From: Tenacibaculum soleae
GTDB lineage: Bacteria > Bacteroidota > Bacteroidia > Flavobacteriales > Flavobacteriaceae
NCBI RefSeq assembly: GCF_001693415.1
Contig: NZ_MAKX01000035.1
Span: 790 to 64,789 of the forward strand
DNA: 64,000 nt
Direction of reading: 5' to 3'
Each line of letters starts with the position of its first letter. The first letter of the stretch is position 1. The position numbers and the translations under genes are program-made. Under the pieces are notes generated by a model. It was given only the letters and a program-made list of their open reading frames with translations, had not been told where the DNA came from and did no database searches. Shown here one piece after another: positions 60,498-64,000 of the stretch.

Positions 60498-61751
60498 TTA
60501 ATAAAGTAAATACTTTTCACGTACTTTTTTAAAGTCTTCTATATCTTTTGCCCAAGTAGCTTTAATTTCTGCTTCAGAAAAACCCTTTTCAATTTGTTGT
60601 TGTAATTTTTTTGTACCTGCTAATTTTGTAAAAAACGCATTAAAAAAATCTTTTTTATTAGCCATTTTATACGATTTTATCAGCCATGATAAATTCAAAT
60701 TACTTAAAAATTCATTTTGTTGTAAATTTTCTCCGTAGCATAATTTACCCTTATGTTTTGGGTGTTTAGCTCCAGGGTTGGGTTGTGGTGTAAAACTAAA
60801 GTCATATTCAGTTAAAAAAGGAGCACCATAAATTTGAAACTGATTCTCAGTGCCACGACCGGCAGAAACATTGGTACCTTCAAAAAAGCATAAACTAGGA
60901 TACAAATTTATACTTGTATCATTAGGTAAATTAGGCGAAGGTTTTATAGGTAAACTATATTTAATGGCATGTGTGTAGTTTTTTAGAGGAATAACAGTTA
61001 AATCACACAGAATTCCGTTTTTTAACCACTTTTCACCGTTAATCATTTGCCCGTATTCGCCAATAGTCATTCCATAAACTACCGGAACAGGATGCATACC
61101 TACAAAACTTTTATGCTCGGTTTCTAATATTGGGCCATCGATATAATGTCCGTTCGGGTTAGGTCGATCTAAAACAATTACAGGGATATTAGCCTCAGCA
61201 GCAGATTCCATTACATAGTGCAACGAAGAAATATAGGTGTAAAAACGAGCACCCACATCTTGAATATCAAACACAATAATATCTATGTTTTTAAGCTGTT
61301 CTTTAGATGGTTTTTTGTTTTTTCCATATAAAGAAATAATTGGCAACTGTGTTTTAGTATCAATACCATCTACCACAGTTTCACCAGCATCGGCTTTACC
61401 ACGAAAACCATGTTCAGGAGCAAAAACTTTTGTAACGTTAACGTTATTATAAGTATGTAAATAATCAACTAAATGATGCTGTACAAGTTTAGAACCCATA
61501 ATATTTGGTGCTATTTCAGTGTTTTGTAAAACATTTAAAACAGATGTTTGATTGGCAACAATAGCAACATTTTTACCTTTTAATTTAGATAAATAGCTAG
61601 CAGTTCTGTCAGCACCAATTATCAAAGAGTCAACAACTTTAATTGTTGGTGTTGTTTTTTTAGTAACCGTTTTTTGTTGCTTAGCACAAGCTATAAATAG
61701 AAAATTAATAGCTAAACTAAACACTATAAAATACTTAAAACTGTTTTTCAT
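60498..61751 (-). CDS. DUF1343 lipoprotein, NamZ-like exo-beta-N-acetylmuramidase
   Basis: 417 aa. Lipobox FIACA (Cys ~22). DUF1343 signature: GKNVAIVANQTSVL, VFAPEHGFRGKADAGE, IISLYGKNKKPS, IVFDIQDVGARFYTYISSLHYVMESAAE, VLDRPNPNGHYIDGPIL, GMTIGEYGQMINGEKWL, LPNDTSINLYPSLCFFEGTNVSAGRGTE. NamZ-type members release N-acetylmuramic acid from peptidoglycan fragments in the periplasm. Divergent from the permease gene. Confidence 0.92.
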   Translation of the reverse strand: MKNSFKYFIVFSLAINFLFIACAKQQKTVTKKTTPTIKVVDSLIIGADRTASYLSKLKGKNVAIVANQTSVLNVLQNTEIAPNIMGSKLVQHHLVDYLHTYNNVNVTKVFAPEHGFRGKADAGETVVDGIDTKTQLPIISLYGKNKKPSKEQLKNIDIIVFDIQDVGARFYTYISSLHYVMESAAEANIPVIVLDRPNPNGHYIDGPILETEHKSFVGMHPVPVVYGMTIGEYGQMINGEKWLKNGILCDLTVIPLKNYTHAIKYSLPIKPSPNLPNDTSINLYPSLCFFEGTNVSAGRGTENQFQIYGAPFLTEYDFSFTPQPNPGAKHPKHKGKLCYGENLQQNEFLSNLNLSWLIKSYKMANKKDFFNAFFTKLAGTKKLQQQIEKGFSEAEIKATWAKDIEDFKKVREKYLLY

Positions 61752-61862
61752 CTAAAGGTAAATTTAAAAGATAAAATTACTATTTAAAAACCTGTTTTAT
61801 ATAAAAAAGAGTAAAATATTTAAATGAAGGGTATTATTAAGTTTAGTTAAGTAAGAATTAAT

Positions 61863-61870
61863 TACTTTTG
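61863..61870 (+). promoter_or_regulatory. Predicted -7 box of the LolC/E-type permease gene
   Basis: TACTTTTG, exact TAnnTTTG. It overlaps the most upstream in-frame TTG (61868), which cannot therefore be the start. Confidence 0.55.
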
Positions 61871-61891
61871 ATTTTGTTAAAAATAACGCTT

Positions 61892-63127
61892 TTGAATTTC
61901 GAATTATTTATAGCCAAACGAATTATTGCTGGTAAAGAGCATAAAAGTAATATCTCATCGCCAATTATTAAAATTGCAACCATCGCAATTACTTTAGGTA
62001 TTGCTATTATGTTAATAGCTGTGTCTATTGCCGCAGGTTTTCAAAAAAAAATTAGCGATAAAATGACAGGCTTTAAAGGGCATGTTCAAATTGTAAATTA
62101 CGATAGTAATAATTCAGATATTACTACTGCGCCTATAAGTATTAATCAAGATTTTTATCCAAAATTTAAAAATATAACCGGTATTAAAAACGTACAGGTT
62201 TTTGCAAATATTGGCGGTATTATAAGAACACCTACCGATTTTGAAGCCATTGTTTTTAAAGGTATTTCATCTGATTATGATTTTTCTTTTTTTAAAGAAT
62301 ATTTACTAGAGGGGCGTTTGCCAAATTTTGAACAACCTAGAAATAAAGAAATTTTAATCTCACAATCAATCGCAAATCGATTAGGATTTAAGTTAAATGA
62401 TACTATTCAAACTTTATTTAGTGCAGCAAAAAGTAAGTTAAAATACAAAATGCGTAAACCAATAATTGTAGGTATTTATAATACCGGTTTTGAGCAGTTT
62501 GACAAAACAATGTTAATTGGTGATATTAGAGAGGTACGTCAAATAAATAGATGGAAACCAGATGAAATTGGCGGGTTTGAAGTTTTAATTGATGATTTTA
62601 GTCAGCTAACCCAAAAAGGAAACGAAATTTATAGTACTATCGGAACAACATTAAATAGCTATACAATTGTTGAAAATTATCCGTTAATTTTTGAATGGAT
62701 AAAACTTTTTGATAATAATGTATGGTTTATTATCGCCATAATGATTGTCATAGCAGGTATTAATATGATAACCGCTTTATTGGTATTAATTTTAGAAAGG
62801 GTGCAAATGATAGGTATATTAAAAGCCCTAGGAAGTGCTAATTGGAGTGTTCGAAAAATATTTTTATACAACGCATCATACCTAATTTTAAAAGGATTGT
62901 TTTGGGGTAACTTAATCGGAATAACATTGCTATTACTACAACAAAATTTTAAAATAATTACCTTAGATCCAGCAACATATTCAGTAGCAACAGTACCAGT
63001 ACATATTAGCCTTTTAGCAATCATTTTATTAAACCTAGGTACCTTATTATTATGTTTTTTAATGCTAATAATTCCGTCATATATAATTACCAAAATACAA
63101 CCATCAAAGTCAATTAAATTTGCTTAA
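61892..63127 (+). CDS. LolC/LolE-type ABC transporter permease (FtsX family)
   Basis: 411 aa from a TTG start at 61892 (next codons NFELFIAKRIIAGKEHKSNISSPIIKIATIAITLGIAIMLIAVSI). Upstream TTGs overlap the promoter. One N-terminal helix, a large periplasmic domain (~60-270) and three C-terminal helices (VWFIIAIMIVIAGINMITALLVLILERVQMIGILKALGS is the FtsX motif, then two more). Lipoprotein release from the inner membrane is the expected role; the ATPase partner is not in the window. Confidence 0.9.
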   Translation: MNFELFIAKRIIAGKEHKSNISSPIIKIATIAITLGIAIMLIAVSIAAGFQKKISDKMTGFKGHVQIVNYDSNNSDITTAPISINQDFYPKFKNITGIKNVQVFANIGGIIRTPTDFEAIVFKGISSDYDFSFFKEYLLEGRLPNFEQPRNKEILISQSIANRLGFKLNDTIQTLFSAAKSKLKYKMRKPIIVGIYNTGFEQFDKTMLIGDIREVRQINRWKPDEIGGFEVLIDDFSQLTQKGNEIYSTIGTTLNSYTIVENYPLIFEWIKLFDNNVWFIIAIMIVIAGINMITALLVLILERVQMIGILKALGSANWSVRKIFLYNASYLILKGLFWGNLIGITLLLLQQNFKIITLDPATYSVATVPVHISLLAIILLNLGTLLLCFLMLIIPSYIITKIQPSKSIKFA

Positions 63128-63141
63128 CATAGTTTTTTTTT

Positions 63142-63487
63142 GAAGCTATTTCCCGCTTTTCGCACTCGCTCTTTTTTTGAAGAAAAATCAAAAAAAGGAG
63201 CTCAAACAAATGCTACAATCGGGGCTAAGTTTATTTAGTAAGTGATAGATAATTTAACAGTGAGTTCGAATTTTTTTTAGCTAGCAAAAACAATATAAAA
63301 AATAGATTAAAATTATTTTTTAATTTATAAAATAACACTAATAAACTGGTTGCGTTAGCGATTGAATGGTGTGTTTGAGCTCTTTTTTAATTTTGTTTTT
63401 TATTTGTGAGGGACGAACAAATTAACAAAGTGTACAAAATTAAAAAAAGCGAGTAATGAAAGCGCGACACTTGTGAAACGCCCAAAA
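63142..63487. repeat. ~346-bp inverted-repeat intergenic element, copy 2
   Basis: Same landmark order as at 34067-34372: GAAGCTATTTCCCGCTTTT, CACTCGCT, GAGCTCAAACAAA, CAATCGGGGCTAA, an AT-rich centre, TGCGTTAGCGATTG, TTTGAGCTC, AAAAAAAGCGAGTAATG, and ending AAACGCCCAAAA. Its two halves are imperfect inverted copies (GAGCTCAAAC/GTTTGAGCTC; CACTCGC/GCGAGTA). No ORF. It occupies most of the 521-bp gap before dnaK. Confidence 0.78.
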
Positions 63488-63514
63488 AGAATTTACCTTT
63501 TTAGTTGTGAAATT

Positions 63515-63529
63515 ATGACACTCTGTCAT
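63515..63529. promoter_or_regulatory. Inverted repeat upstream of dnaK
   Basis: ATGACA-CTC-TGTCAT, perfect 6+3+6 palindrome 120 bp upstream of the dnaK ATG. Possible regulator site; no known heat-shock operator (CIRCE) is present. Confidence 0.45.
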
Positions 63530-63580
63530 TGTAATTAAATGAATGCTTATTTTTTCTGCCAAAATAAAAGCAAATACTTG

Positions 63581-63597
63581 TTGGCACACACTTTGAC
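63581..63597 (+). promoter_or_regulatory. Sigma-54-like promoter of dnaK
   Basis: TTGGCACACACTTTGAC: TGGCAC, 5 nt, then TTGA. This matches the -24 element TGGCAC exactly and the -12 element TTGC with one change (GC to GA). There is no TAnnTTTG box near here. Lies 52 nt before the dnaK ATG. Confidence 0.45.
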
Positions 63598-63642
63598 TAT
63601 TACTACTCGTAAAATTGAATTAAAAAAATTAAGATAAAATAG

Positions 63643-64000
<358 letters not shown>

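Noticed and set aside
62677-63093. 138-aa ORF on the minus strand
   Set aside because: Antisense shadow of the FtsX-type permease.

Overview
The window is a low-GC, AT-rich chromosomal segment from a member of the Bacteroidota, most likely a marine Flavobacteriaceae (Tenacibaculum/Polaribacter-like). This is inferred from a type IX secretion (T9SS) sorting domain, a PorP/SprF protein, many TAnnTTTG -7 promoter boxes typical of Bacteroidota sigma factors, the family content, and fused serine-biosynthesis enzymes. I saw no rRNA, tRNA or CRISPR array. All calls come from reading the sequence; no database search was run.

Layout. 1-4.7 kb: the 3' end of a giant Ca-binding-repeat surface protein with a T9SS type B C-terminal signal, then PorP/SprF and an OmpA-family protein. 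4.8-12.2 kb: housekeeping genes (coiled-coil 'zinc ribbon' protein without cysteines, NIF3, LpxK, a TetM-like ribosomal-protection GTPase homologue, ManC, SprT-like, SDR). 12.3-20.3 kb: amidohydrolase, GIY-YIG protein, two lipoproteins including a glutamine cyclotransferase, ribosomal protein L31 type B, a glutamate-synthase-like enzyme, RlmG, and a small basic protein that may be Sm-like. 20.3-26.1 kb: GcvP, a polytopic UbiA-like protein, and a SerB-SerA fusion.

26.1-37.1 kb is the accessory-looking centre. A divergent IclR regulator with a perfect 8+1+8 palindrome faces a ten-gene plus-strand cluster. Six of its genes form a nearly complete kynurenine to 3-hydroxyanthranilate to 2-aminomuconate catabolic route (KynU, KMO, HAO, ACMSD, aldehyde dehydrogenase, RidA-type deaminase). 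The first eight gene junctions each carry a palindromic or inverted-repeat element. Five are copies of one 29-33 bp palindrome (arm ACCTCACAGGTTTT), and two of these bracket a REP-associated tyrosine transposase (RAYT) gene. One copy supplies the last codons and stop of the preceding gene. This RAYT/palindrome system is the most interesting feature of the window.

37.1-44 kb: TetR-ABC-HlyD-TolC export operon (with a strikingly degenerate ATPase domain), a POT peptide transporter, and a YceI protein. 44-50.5 kb: a six-gene minus-strand operon (rsfS-ftsH-LUD-cdsA-ACBP-yceI), birA, and pyrE-SRPBCC with a decayed Nudix start beside it. 50.9-64 kb: DUF2461, MATE, thioesterase-DEAD helicase-TRIC-MaoC (MaoC broken by an in-frame TGA), RsmB-like methyltransferase, RecG, a small methyltransferase, NamZ/DUF1343 lipoprotein, a LolC/E-type permease, a second copy of a ~350 bp inverted-repeat intergenic element, and the start of dnaK behind a sigma-54-like promoter.

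Several genes (lpxK, 23283, pyrE, 53051) have their -7 box ending only 4-5 nt before the start codon, which predicts leaderless mRNAs.
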